Shown in pieces: positions 22,317-32,886 of a DNA stretch of 64,000 nt; the first letter of the stretch is position 1; each line of letters begins with the position of its first letter. The position numbers were made by a program, and so were the translations under genes. A model generated the notes under the pieces. That model saw nothing but the letters and a program-made list of their open reading frames with translations. It made no database searches and was not told the origin of the DNA. Source of the DNA: Sarcomyxa edulis. Its lineage: Eukaryota > Basidiomycota > Agaricomycetes > Agaricales > Mycenaceae. The stretch lies in contig QUOL01000017.1 of the NCBI GenBank assembly GCA_009761415.1, forward strand, positions 186,001-250,000, read 5' to 3'.

Positions 22317-23854
22317 TCAAGCACTGGGAATAATATTCAAGTCCGACCTTGACAGAGTTCCCCTAGCACGTTTCTTTCGGGAGGGCTTGATATGACTGCC
22401 ATACACAGTGACCTTAGCTCGGTATACCTCGCATTTGACCAGAGCATCCCATGAGTCGTCCGTCTTGTCTCCAATTGATTGAGCGCATCCGAAATCTATG
22501 ATTCGGAAGCGAGGTCTGCTCATCGTGCGCATGTGCGGGGGATGAGTCAGTGGACCAGGTTGGACGAGAATCTTGTGAGTGCGTAACGAGTTGTGGACGT
22601 ATCCTGCAGCATGGAGTCGATGGGGCAAGGAATAGGCCTCGGTTCTGTAGATTGAAATTGGGTTAGATCAGAACAGTCTCTTCGGATAGATGAACAAGAT
22701 ACGCTAACCGTGGATAACGTCTGAGATGGATCGGGTGGATATGTCTGCCACAGTCCTCCATAAGCAGAATCGGGCTACGAGGAGGAACTTTGGCATCATC
22801 TTGTTTCTGATTTTGAACAGGAATGTAATACCCGTAAAACTTCGGGACTACAGAATTGACCTGTACAGATCCGTCGAGACCGTCGTAAGTGGCCTCTTCA
22901 ATATAGTTAAATCCTGACCAGTCTTCCATAAGATGGCGGGGAAAACTATCGTAGATTTTACCTTCGTGCTGGAGCTGATCTCGGGATTCAGGGTCGTCGA
23001 AAGCGATTTTGGCAGCGACTGCCACTTCTCCTGAGAGCGTCTTGGTTCTGAGAGGGTCCGGTAATACGATATTGGGCCGGTAGACTGTAGCGTGACCTCC
23101 AACGCCCAAGATGGACGCAGACGTAAAATCCACATAGGCTTCGCGAAGATCTGTAGGAAGAAGGGATAGGCCTACAGAGGGAAATGCCCTAGTTTGGGGA
23201 TCCAGAAGGATCCCCGGGTATCGTTCTCTCTCCAATCTTGGGAAGAGACGTATATATTGTGATACATTCTTCGGTGTGGCAGTGAGCTGACCGGGATCAG
23301 GAACGACGAGGACTTCCGGAAAAAACTCTCTTGGGATGAGTTCTTGCAATTTTGGAGTCCTGACAGTTGGAAACATGAATATTTTTTCCTTCTATCGTCA
23401 CAAATGATGTCAGTAGGCTTCATGGATAAACGTTCGTGTCTCGTACCTTGGTGGCATTGAGTGGCGGGAGTTTGATGGTCAGTCGTTGTTGCATTTCCTG
23501 TAAGTCGAGAAGATACTCCGAGTCCAGTACCCCGATGGAGACGTCCGGAGGGGCGTTCGCACCTGCACGAAGTTCCAAGAGTGGCCAAGGATGTAGAATG
23601 CGAGGAAGTGGCTCGTCCATGGGGCCCCACTGTTCAAGAGCTGAATCTGGATCACAATTTTCAAGAACATTCCGGGACAAGATCTTGAAATCTTGACAAT
23701 CGGGTTTGTAGACAGCGCGAAAACCTCTGGGACTGTCGTATGCCCACAGAAGGCCATTTGGAGGACACGTCACAGATTCGTGGAATGGAGAGTATGGAAG
23801 TTCATCCCAGTTTGTTTTCCAAGTAGGAAATTCGGTCATGTTGTGTTGGAGCAT
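22317..23854 (-). CDS. Protein kinase-like protein, probable pseudokinase
   Basis: There are three exons, 23854-23447, 23388-22709 and 22644-22317, totalling 471 residues in one frame. The second half is a kinase fold: SILGVGGHATVYR (glycine loop), VAVAAKIAF (the VAxK lysine), LLMEDCGRHI (hinge), and IIDFGCAQS (DFG). The catalytic-loop position reads YVHNSLRTHKILV, so the usual catalytic Asp is Ser and the downstream Asn is Lys. The N-terminal half is of unknown fold and rich in Pro and Trp. Related kinase-like proteins are numerous in mushrooms. Phosphotransfer activity is doubtful; nucleotide binding or scaffolding is more likely. Confidence 0.8.
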
Positions 23855-24268
23855 AGATGTTGCGGTGGCAGATGATGGCAGGAGGAAAGTGCAGTTGAGT
23901 ACAAAGCAAGTACAAAGCCCGCTTTTGTTCCAGTGTCACGATATGTCACGTCATGCATCTGTGACATAAGGCATTCTCCCTTCGGTCTTGTGCGCTTAAC
24001 ATACTGGGTATCAGTATGACAGACTTATCAAATCAAGACGATAAGAGCGAGTCAAGATTGCATGTGCAGATGCATAAATTGCCAGATCCGAGTCAATAAA
24101 TACATCGTTCGCCGAACAAAGGCGCGCGACAACGGCTCAAACGAAAAACAAACGAGCCATACTAGTACAAGGTAGGTGTCTAGATATCGGAATTCAGCAA
24201 GCATATTCATGCATCAAGGTTGGCGAGACTCACGAGTCTTTTGATTTCGAGGAACAGCCAACGCAAGG
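23855..24268. other. Intergenic
   Basis: This is the promoter side of the kinase-like gene and the 3' flank of the first propeller lactonase. The only feature noted is a TGTCACG repeat near 23935-23955. I see no gene. Confidence 0.4.
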
Positions 24269-25658
24269 TTACACAAACACGAAACTCGTCCGAGTCGGAA
24301 TATCTTTGCTCCTTGCGACTTCCGTCAGATTACGACCCCCGTCGATCCTTTGGAATATCGCTACTCCTCCCGTGCCAACATTTGCGCCCGCCGCAATGAA
24401 CGCGTCCCCGCCATCGTCCACATTGCCTATCATCATACCACGAATTTGGTCTAGGCCGGTAAAGACCTGAGCAACGAGATTGAGACTAGCACCCCCATCC
24501 TGTTGCCTCCTCGATGCATTCCTCTTCCACATCCTACGGCATACACCAGTGGATTGGGACCCGTTGACCGTCGCAGAGGTCCCGTTGTTGAACTCAAATA
24601 TCGCGATAGTGTCACCTCTAGGATCAGTGACGTTCCCGATATTCCGATTGCTAACATAAATCAACGGGTCCGGGAAAGTATCTGTTGTTGGAGGGATGAT
24701 GATCTCTGCGCCGGCGAATTCTGAGCCTGTGGGTTGATCTGGGGGTATGATGGAAACGTTGGCGAGGAGAGGATAGGTGGTGCCGTTTGGTGCTGGGGGG
24801 ATCAGTTGGGCTGTTACGGTCGAAGCTGTTTCATGTACTGTAAAGAGAACATTGTCTGAGGGGATGAAGATATATTAGCTGAGCCGAAATCAAAATCTCC
24901 AAGAGCACTGTACCTCTGATAGCAATATGTCGAGGTCCTGTTCCGGGGTCGATGTTGATCTGGCCTTGGACTTTGAACTGTCCGGGACCTCCGTCGTTCA
25001 CCAATCGCCATATCTTATCAGCGCCCTGTTATTTGCAAACATGTATGAGTTTCGGTTGTGTTCCACCGTGTATTTACTCACAAAGTCAGGAACAAAGACT
25101 TCGCCGTTGAACTCCAAAGACATATGTGGATTCGAAGGAGCACCTTCTGGAACAGGAAAAGTCACTACAGGCGCGCCTTGTTGAAATTGCAATGGGGAGC
25201 CGGATATTGTGGGCACGAGCGAGCAGCTTCCGGAGCCGAACTGCGAAGTACGTATAGAGATGTCAGTTTGCGTAGTGGCAATCTGGATAACCTACGCACG
25301 TTCATACCAGTTACCTCACCAGTCGACAGGACAGCGGTGAAAGTTGGTCCGTTGCCACCGGTGGTAACTGTGTCTTGCAAAATAAGCCTACCGTCGGATG
25401 CCACTGAAAATGACTGGAGGTTCCCGATAGGAGCTATCTCATTCACGGCACTGATATCCTGTTGAGAGTTTGCGTATTGGAGGCATGGTGGTACTCACTC
25501 ACTATAGTATGCTTTTATTTTGTGGATGAGATGCAATCCATGATGGGTTCTCGCCGGTGGGGTTTTGGGACAAGAGTGTAAGAGTACTGGCGTTGGAATC
25601 GAAAGAATACGAGGCAATGAAAGAGGTGAACCCGCCAGCGAGGATGGTAAACTGCATG
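24269..25658 (-). CDS. Propeller lactonase (YbhE/COG2706-like), copy A
   Basis: This is a seven-bladed beta-propeller of the 6-phosphogluconolactonase/carboxymuconate-cyclase superfamily. The start at 25658 gives MQFTILAGGFTSFIASYSFD, the usual first blade, then NPTGENPSWIASHPQNKSILYAVNE, where the Tyr codon is split by an intron. Later blades include LSTGEVTGMN, GAPSNPHMSLEFNGEVFVPD, MIYVSNRNIG, DPRGDTIAIFE and TGLDQIRGMMIGNVDDGGDAFIAAG. The stop is at 24269-24271. Copy A carries an insertion rich in Arg and Gln (CRRMWKRNASRRQQDGG) that is absent from copy B. There is no signal peptide. The substrate is unknown; related fungal genes are often named isomerase YbhE. Its paralog is at 28866-30201. 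Confidence 0.82.
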
Positions 25659-26307
25659 GCAGCGTAGAAAGGGAATGGGAAAAGATGAAAGACGACTAGC
25701 GATCACCGATTTATGAGATGGCTAAAGTACAATGATCATAAGCGCGCATTGTTCTCCGTCAAGGCCGTGACGACGTTGCAGTGTTCTAAGCTGCCCCAAG
25801 GAGAACCAGATGATTCGAACGTATAGCAATGCCATGATGCTGGATCATTGCTTGATGAATAGCAGTCGAAGAGGCCTCGAAGCGTATACAGCACATCAGT
25901 ACTCGATCGAATGTGGATCGCAATGGCCGAAAGATAGGATCTACTCTGAAATGATGATCGTCCTCTTGGGCCTGCATCGAACAGAGCATGCCGGCAGATA
26001 CATTTGAAAGTGAGTGGGTATGCCAACGGGCAATGAAGGAGGCAATTCAAGTGACGACGACAAATCGTAGCTTCAGGTGCCATTTTCTTTCTAAACCACC
26101 TCCTTTGCGACCGGTCCCCGCGAGGTATTGGTAGACGTTGTTCATTGAGAAAACCATTATAAAGAGGAAAAGGAGCACCAAGGACCTATTTCATGCCGAG
26201 ATGTGGAAAGGTGAAGCGTCGAGGCGATGACGGGACAAAGCAAGCCTGAGGCCGAATTATTTTTCTTCAATGGAATTCTTCAAAACGTTTTCCTGTCGAC
26301 TGCCTTC
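25659..26307. promoter_or_regulatory. Divergent promoter between lactonase A and F-box-like A
   Basis: The spacer lies between two oppositely oriented start codons. A TATA-like ATTATAAAGAGG is at about 26156, roughly 150 bp before the F-box-like start. An in-frame upstream ATG at 26227 would add 27 residues to the next protein. Nothing else coding is seen. Confidence 0.45.
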
Positions 26308-27438
26308 ATGCTCCCAACTGAGCTCATCCGCCAAATCGTACTACTCACCTTAGACGACGTCCCAATCGACCCAGAGCCGCCAATCTCGTCTGTCGATATA
26401 ATCAAGCCATCGGGCTCGACATCTAAAGCACCTTGGACACTCATTCGCTCACTGACATTAGCCTCAAAGTTATACCGCGCTATATCTCTGGAGGCTTGGT
26501 TTAGGACCTTCTATGCAAAGTCTCCGGAAGATTTGTCCTATGCTGACCTTCAATGGCCAGAAATTGGTTCTCAATGGGCTAGGTGCATATTTCGATCTAT
26601 GGCTTTTCCTCTTTCTTTCGAACTTGCGATAGAGGACCGGATTGGCTGATAAACCTGATTTTCATTATATTGGAATGAAGGGAATTGCATCTCGTACAAG
26701 AAACCTTATTTCTTGCATGTACCTGGGATCTAAAGAACTTTACCAGGACAACGACGCTCCGTCTCGACTGGTTATCTTCGATCGCACCTCAAGCGTCCGA
26801 CACTCCCGGGCCACTTTTCATCAATGCTTCACCCAACCTGACCGAGTTAGATATCAGAGGTCTACCTTGGGCTTCACCCTTGGTCCTAGACTTCTTCACT
26901 CGTTGTTTCCTCGAATTACGTGTCTTGCATATGACACAAAAGACTACCTGGTGTGCCCTCTGCAACACCTCCACTCTGCCGAGCTTCGAGGAACCTGGAC
27001 CGGAAAAAATCTGCTACGACAGTGTAGTTGGATTACCTGTTAGCCATTCAAACCATCTCTTCGAAAGATCGTTCTCGTGATTACTTGATATAGATCCATT
27101 ACCGAAAAACGCTCCATCCTTTGACAAACCTGCACACTGTCGTCTTCACCGTCGGGAAGTTGGTGTCTGGTTCTACATCTCTCAGCAATGCGAATAATCC
27201 CAATAAGTGGTCTGGTGAATGCGACAGTTGCATGGAATTGTTGTACGCGGATGAAACGTACAGAGCTGAATGGGTCTCGAAGAAGACTAGGATTGTGCCG
27301 GATAGGAATGCCTTGGAACAATACGAGCTTCCGTCGTTGAGAAGGGTGGAGTGGATATTCCAAACCACTACGGATGAAGAAGATATCTACGACGACAGCT
27401 CAGACTCCACCGATGTGAGCTGGGATTATCAAGAGTGA
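26308..27438 (+). CDS. F-box-like protein, copy A
   Basis: Three exons, 26308-26582, 26681-27038 and 27094-27438, give 325 residues. The N-terminus MLPTELIRQIVLLTLDDVP is an F-box-like helix. It is followed by LIRSLTLASKLYRAISLEAWFRTFYAKSPEDL, which fits the second and third F-box helices and a linker. The middle has leucine-spaced strands (LTELDIRG, LELRVLHMT), and the C-terminus has LPSLRRVEW and an acidic tail. The next gene is a close paralog with the same two intron positions. An upstream in-frame ATG at 26227 exists, but the shorter start matches the paralog's start. It is a presumed SCF substrate adaptor; the target is unknown. Confidence 0.72.
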
Positions 27439-27653
27439 CGACTCAAAAGACAAGAAGATTGCCTGTGGTTTGACCGAGAGGAAGAAACACACACGAAGCT
27501 CGTTCATGTACGAAGATTTGCAGATTTACTACCACATGAACCTCGTGCCTACTCGACTGGAGCCAATTTGAAATCGCGAAGCGAACCTGTATTTAGCCGC
27601 AGTACTCATACGCTCTCCAAGTTCATTCAAGATAAGACATTTCCCTCGACCAA

Positions 27654-28809
27654 ATGCTTCCCCCTGAACTCGTTCGTAAAATTGTGTTGATCACCCTGGA
27701 CGACGTCCCATCCAGGCCAGAGCTTCCAATTGAGCCTGGCGATGAGCGCGATGCTTTCGAACTTTCGACAACGAAACCACCCTGGGAACTCATTCGCTCA
27801 CTCACGTTGGCCTCGAAGGTATACCGTGGAATATCGCTAGAGGCTTGGTTTAGCACTTTCTACGCAAAATCTCCCAAGGATCTGAAACATGCTGAGGCCG
27901 AATGGCCAGAAATAGGTTCTCAGTGGGCTAGGTGCATATCTTATCTCTGCCTGTTTTTCTCTTTCTCCCAGGATAGCTGATGAATCGGTCTTCATCCTGG
28001 TAAATAAAGGACCTTGCATCTCGTCGAAAGACGCGAAGTTCCTATCCGTCCTCCCTGGAATCTTCAGAACTTCACCAGAGCAACGACGATCCGTTTCGAT
28101 TATGTATGCTCCCGCGCACCTGCGCCTCAGGTGTTCAACGCGGCCAATCAATCCCTTTTCATGAATGTTCCCCCCAACATCATCGAATTAGATCTCAGAG
28201 GTGTAATCTGGACTCCACCTTCAATCCTAGACGCCCTCGCCAGTCCTTTTCGCGAATTACGTGTTTTGCGATTGGCACAAAGGACGGCTTGGTGTTCTCT
28301 GTGCGAGACCTCCACTATCCCGAGCTTTCAGCCACCAGGACCGGAAAGAATCGGTTATGATGGTGGATTCGGATTGCCTGTTAGCCCAACTCTTCCAATT
28401 CTTCTTATCACGATTGTTCTCAAATCACCTGACTATATAGCTCAGTTATCGAAAGACGCTTCAATCACTGAAAAAACTGCACACCGTCGTCTTCACAGTC
28501 GGAAAGTTGTGGTCCGGTTCGACGATTCTTAACGAGACGAACAATCCCAATAAGTGGTGTGGTGAATGCAATGATTGCATGACAGCGTTTGAGGACGAGG
28601 CGTTCAAGGCTCAATGGATCGCGAAGAAGAGTGGGACACTGCCGGCCACGGATGGATGGACATATTACGAGCTACCGTCGCTGAAAAGGGTGGAGTGGAA
28701 ATTTCTCCCCACGACGGATGTCTCAATGATATCCGATTACGGCTCAGACTCGGATCCATACATCTCAGATTCCTGGAGTATAAGTTCCTACGAAAGCTAT
28801 AGTGAGTAG
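27654..28809 (+). CDS. F-box-like protein, copy B
   Basis: Three exons, 27654-27931, 28010-28379 and 28441-28809, give 338 residues. It is the tandem paralog of the preceding gene. MLPPELVRKIVLITLDDVP opens it, SLTLASKVYRGISLEAWF follows, and both introns fall at the same codons. Conserved Cys pairs (WCSLCETSTIPSF and WCGECNDCM) are shared with copy A and could bind metal. The 3' end is only 56 bp from the stop of lactonase B on the other strand. Confidence 0.72.
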
Positions 28810-28865
28810 GACGATTAGATGCTTACAATATGACCATAGAAAGGAAGAAATAGCCCATGTACATT

Positions 28866-30201
28866 CTACAACCACACAAAGCTCGTTCTTGTATCAATAT
28901 CTTGATTTCGTACTACCTCCACCAAATTCCTTCCCCCTTCCGTCCTCTTGAAGACGACAACGCCTCCAGGATTAGTCGCAACCACTCCACCAGCTATCAG
29001 GAATTCCTCTCCCCCATCTTCGATCGGTCCAAACTGCATCCCCCTCACCTGATCCAATCCTGTGTATACCTCCGCAACCAACTTCAATCCCTCATTCGTA
29101 AACAGCGTGGCAGGAACATGTTCAAAGATCGCAATAGCATCCCCTCTCGGGTCTTGCACGCCCGTGTTACGGTTGGAGACGTAGATATACGGGATAGGGA
29201 ACTTTGCTGTCGGAGTTGGGATGAGAATCTCGCCAGCGGCGAATAATGCTCCTGCAGGTGGATTGGAAGGAATGATGGATACGTTGGCGATCAATGGGCT
29301 CGTGCCGTTTGGTGCGGGTGGGATGGCTTGGATTGTAAGGGTTGAAGCGAGTTCGTGTAGCACGTAGAGTCTTTCATCTGAGACAATTTTGAAGTTGAGC
29401 TCTCATCGTCATGCAACTCGACTAAATGACTGACCATGGATGGCTATGTGTCTTGGACCACTACCAAGAGGTTGCTCGATGAATCCCTGGATTTTCCAGT
29501 CTGCTGGTCCACCATCTTCTTTGAGACGCCATATCTTGTCCGCTCCCTTCATAGACGGTTCCAAATCAGCATCAAGGCACTTTCTTTGAGAAGGTGACTT
29601 ACCAGATCGGCTACAAACAACTCATCTCCATGCTCGAGGACCATGTGGGGATGAGAAACCCCACCAGCTGGGGGAGGGAACGTGATGAGAGGCGATGATG
29701 TATCAAAGTGCTCTGGATCGGAAGTTGTGGGGATTATATGGCCATTGCCCGAGTTGTACTGATGCAGATGCAGATGGTTGTTAAGTTTCCGTTGACATTA
29801 TGTAGGTAAGGCAAGACGACTCACGTTTACGATGGCTACCTGCCCAGTAGAAAGAGGCGTGGTGAAGGCTGGGCTATCGCCTCCCGAATCGACTGTATCC
29901 ACTGGACCTGCTAGTACTCCTCCAGGTAGAACAGTGTATGATTGCAGAGCTCCAACAGTGTCCTCATTCACCGCACTAGATCATGATATATTCAGTGTCA
30001 AGCCCCTATGTATGTCCAAGTCGGGCATGAAGCTAATACTCACTATAATATGCTTTTGTTAGTCGGATGAGCAGCAATCCAAGATGGGTTCGCTCCTGTA
30101 GTATATTGACCGAGAACGTCGAGTGTGCTGGCATCAGAGTTGAATAGATACGTCGCTATAAACGTCGTATACCCTCCTGCGAGGATGGTGAAATTGACCA
30201 T
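28866..30201 (-). CDS. Propeller lactonase (YbhE/COG2706-like), copy B
   Basis: This is the paralog of the gene at 24269-25658. The start at 30201 gives MVNFTILAGGYTTFIATYLF, then TTGANPSWIAAHPTNKSIL with an intron at the same place as in copy A. The last exon includes ASTLTIQAIPPAPNG, PYIYVSNRNTG, DPRGDAIAIFEHVP, YTGLDQVRGMQFGPIEDGGEEFLIAGG and a final WL, with the stop at 28866-28868. Short introns lie at about 29360-29430, 29540-29600, 29760-29830 and 29970-30050. The family fold is a beta-propeller; the exact lactone substrate is unknown. It may serve ring-cleavage products like the cyclase at 16-18 kb, but this is inference. Confidence 0.82.
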
Positions 30202-31332
30202 GCCTGAAGATGAGAAATTAGTATCGACGCGTCAGGGTTGGAGGGGGATGTATCCCAGGAGGTGCACTAGTCGCTCTTCTTATATACACGACATACTTCG
30301 AGGAAGCTCATGTGGCGGATTCATCAGAATAGCATAAATGGGCCAATATAACGACACCATGGGTCGGTCATGTGGAGCAGCGACGGGTTCGAATTTGATC
30401 AAACCAGTGGGTGAAATTCCATGAAACAATATTAGGCCCGGGACAACCACAGGCGTACTTGGTTTGGGCTTGGTCAAACGCGAAAGGAGATGGAGAAACG
30501 TTCAACATCACGGTGAACGGAGAAAACGAAGCGAGGACTCGGCGCGGACCATTGTTGGATTTCGGGCCTTTCGAACGGGACTTCTTCACGCGTACGTGGG
30601 GAGTTATCGGCGCGTAAACGGGATTGCCAGCGTGGATGGGGCGGGTAGGACATGCTGAAAGAAGTCGGAACAACGAAGGCGTTATCCCCGAATCTTTACC
30701 AGTATTCTGGCGGTAATTTTGAAATTTGGATCTCGAGGAGCTGCATATAGATCTATATCGATGGGAATTGTGTGAGAGCAAGAGGACTAGAATGACACAA
30801 CCGCAAAGTGAGTGACTGACCAGTGGTGAGTGGCATTCAAAGTTTGAGTGGCATGCTCTCGACTGTCGACTCTCCTGGGGAAGCCAAAAGAACTACTATT
30901 GCATTGCATTTGATTTCGTAAAGTACTTTATATATAGCCACCATCTATCTACACGCGTACGCGTATGTATGTAGTCCGAAGAAGGATGGAGGAGAGGCGG
31001 GTCATTACAAGAAATGGAAGTCGACGAACGACGAAATAAATGAAAAAATGGATGAAGAGGAATCGAGAATCGAGGCCATTAAGAATTCGTGATGTACGTA
31101 TGTAGAGGAGGGCGTGATATGTTGATCCAAGAAATTGTAGCGCAGGGTCCAAAAAAGCAGAGGTGTAAGATTAATATTACGAGTCCCAGGGTTTTTCAAA
31201 ATTCAAAACAGAACGGATAGCGAGCGAAAAAGAGCGTGAAGACGACGATGGATGGGGTGGGGTATGATGTTGCGATGGTATGGATTGTACGGGGTATCGG
31301 CATTGAATAGGTCATTATAATGAAGGGAGTTT
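30202..31332. other. Intergenic, about 1.1 kb
   Basis: This is the promoter side of lactonase B and the 3' flank of the next minus-strand gene. A TATA-like CTTATATACACG occurs at 30277. I see no convincing coding region; several short open frames have no family features. Confidence 0.4.
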
Positions 31333-32886
31333 CTACATCTCCCAAGGCCGTTGGATGATAGGCTCTGTCTTCGGCACGGTAGGCATCTCTTTCGAGTGTT
31401 CGGACGACGATCCGTGACCATGAGCATGAGCAGAACTCGAGAGAGACATGGACATGGACCCTGCAGGGCTGACAGTGCCCATGGTGTGTGCACGGGTACG
31501 AATGATGGGTCTGCGAGAGAAGAGAAGAGAAGAACGCGCGTTAGCTCCAATCGAAGAAAAGAACACGTAAAGGGGAGAACGTACGTCCCAGCCCGAATCA
31601 ACTCTCCCAGTCTATGATACTTCCTGGCTTCCATGAGGAATAGACCCGTACCAACGATAGCTTGCGGTTGGTGTTGGTATTGACTTCCGGTGCCATATCC
31701 GTATCCGCATCCGTATCGCGAACCAGCCATGCGAAGACCGGTCGTTGAACCAGCGACACTCGAAATCAAACAGATCCTCTCCAATGTCGGACATTGACTG
31801 ACTGTGAGGATGGTGGTGTTCCAGATGGAAGGGAGGTGCGTGGTGAAGGTATGGAGCTTTGGGAGGGAGGCGAGGGCGTGGGTTAGAAGGGTTATGGGGC
31901 CTGGGTTGGGATGCAGTGTTGATGTGGATGTGGGGGACATGGCAGGTGGGGTAGGAAGAGGGTTGGGTAAGAAGGCCATCTGTGTAGGAGCGGGAGAGGA
32001 GGGTGAATCGTCCGAGAGACGGAAAGCGATGTAAACAGATTCCTGTAGGGGATGAATTGGCTGTGTTCGTTGCGGCAGAAAGGACTCTACTTACCAGTTC
32101 TTTCCACTCCTGAAGCGCCTGGGCAACTCCAGTGATTGTATTACGGACCTTTGGTTGCGAGAGGTAGACGGCTGGGTCTTTCCGCAAAGTGAGGTGCTTG
32201 ACATGTTTGAGCGTGAGCAACGAGGAGAAGAAGGGGGTAAGTGTATTCTGCGACTCTTCTCCGTTGTCCTGTGGATTCCAGGCGGCGTGATAAGGATTCA
32301 CGTCGGACCTTCCGTCATCTATCCCGAGATCCAATGACTCGATGTGGGGACAGAGACGGACGAGCGTGCTGAGCTCAGGCCACACGCCCGATACGATCAG
32401 TGTTCGGACGTACTTTCCCAAGTCCTGGCTGTCAGTAAGAGTCTGAAGGAGTAGAGCCGTCTGAGATGGAGAGTGAAGATGGACGGTATGATAGAGAAGA
32501 GGAGTAGCGATTCGAGAGAAGAGTCGGGATGTTAGCAGAGGAGACAGATGGACTGGAAGAGGTCGCTCTTTGGTAACAATCTGCGGTGAGTTTACTGCAA
32601 ACGTAGAGGGAATGGACGGCAGTGTAGAGGAGCGACTTGTGATCGGCGGAGGTCGACTCGTAGTATGCCAGGAAGGCCGGCTATGACCAGAAGAAGAGGG
32701 GAATTCTAGAGGTGGAGAGCGGATTGCCAGAGTGAGGATTCTTTCTAATAATTCCTCTGGGAATGTACTGAGAGTCAAGGGGGCATGGTAGATAGAGACA
32801 GTGTCGGGCGAAGCGATGGTGGTGATGGAGTGCATGGCAGTGCGAGTCTGAGGGAGTACTTTGAGGTTGAGGAGGAGTCGGGGCAC
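31333..32886 (-). CDS. F-box-like protein
   Basis: Three exons, 32886-32095, 32042-31585 and 31510-31333, total 475 residues in one frame. The F-box is LSTFPEELLERILTLAI (about residues 36-52), interrupted by a Ser/Pro/Thr-rich insert before LLTSRLFSRIATPLLYHTVHLHS, the typical second half with the Y-H-T-V-x-L strand. The body contains LIVSGVWPELSTLVRLCPHIESLDLG and related leucine-rich units. The tail is Ser/His-rich and low complexity. An alternative start at 32835 (MHSITTIAS) would drop 17 residues. A TATA-like CTATATATACG lies just upstream (about 32902). It is likely an SCF adaptor of unknown target. Confidence 0.72.
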
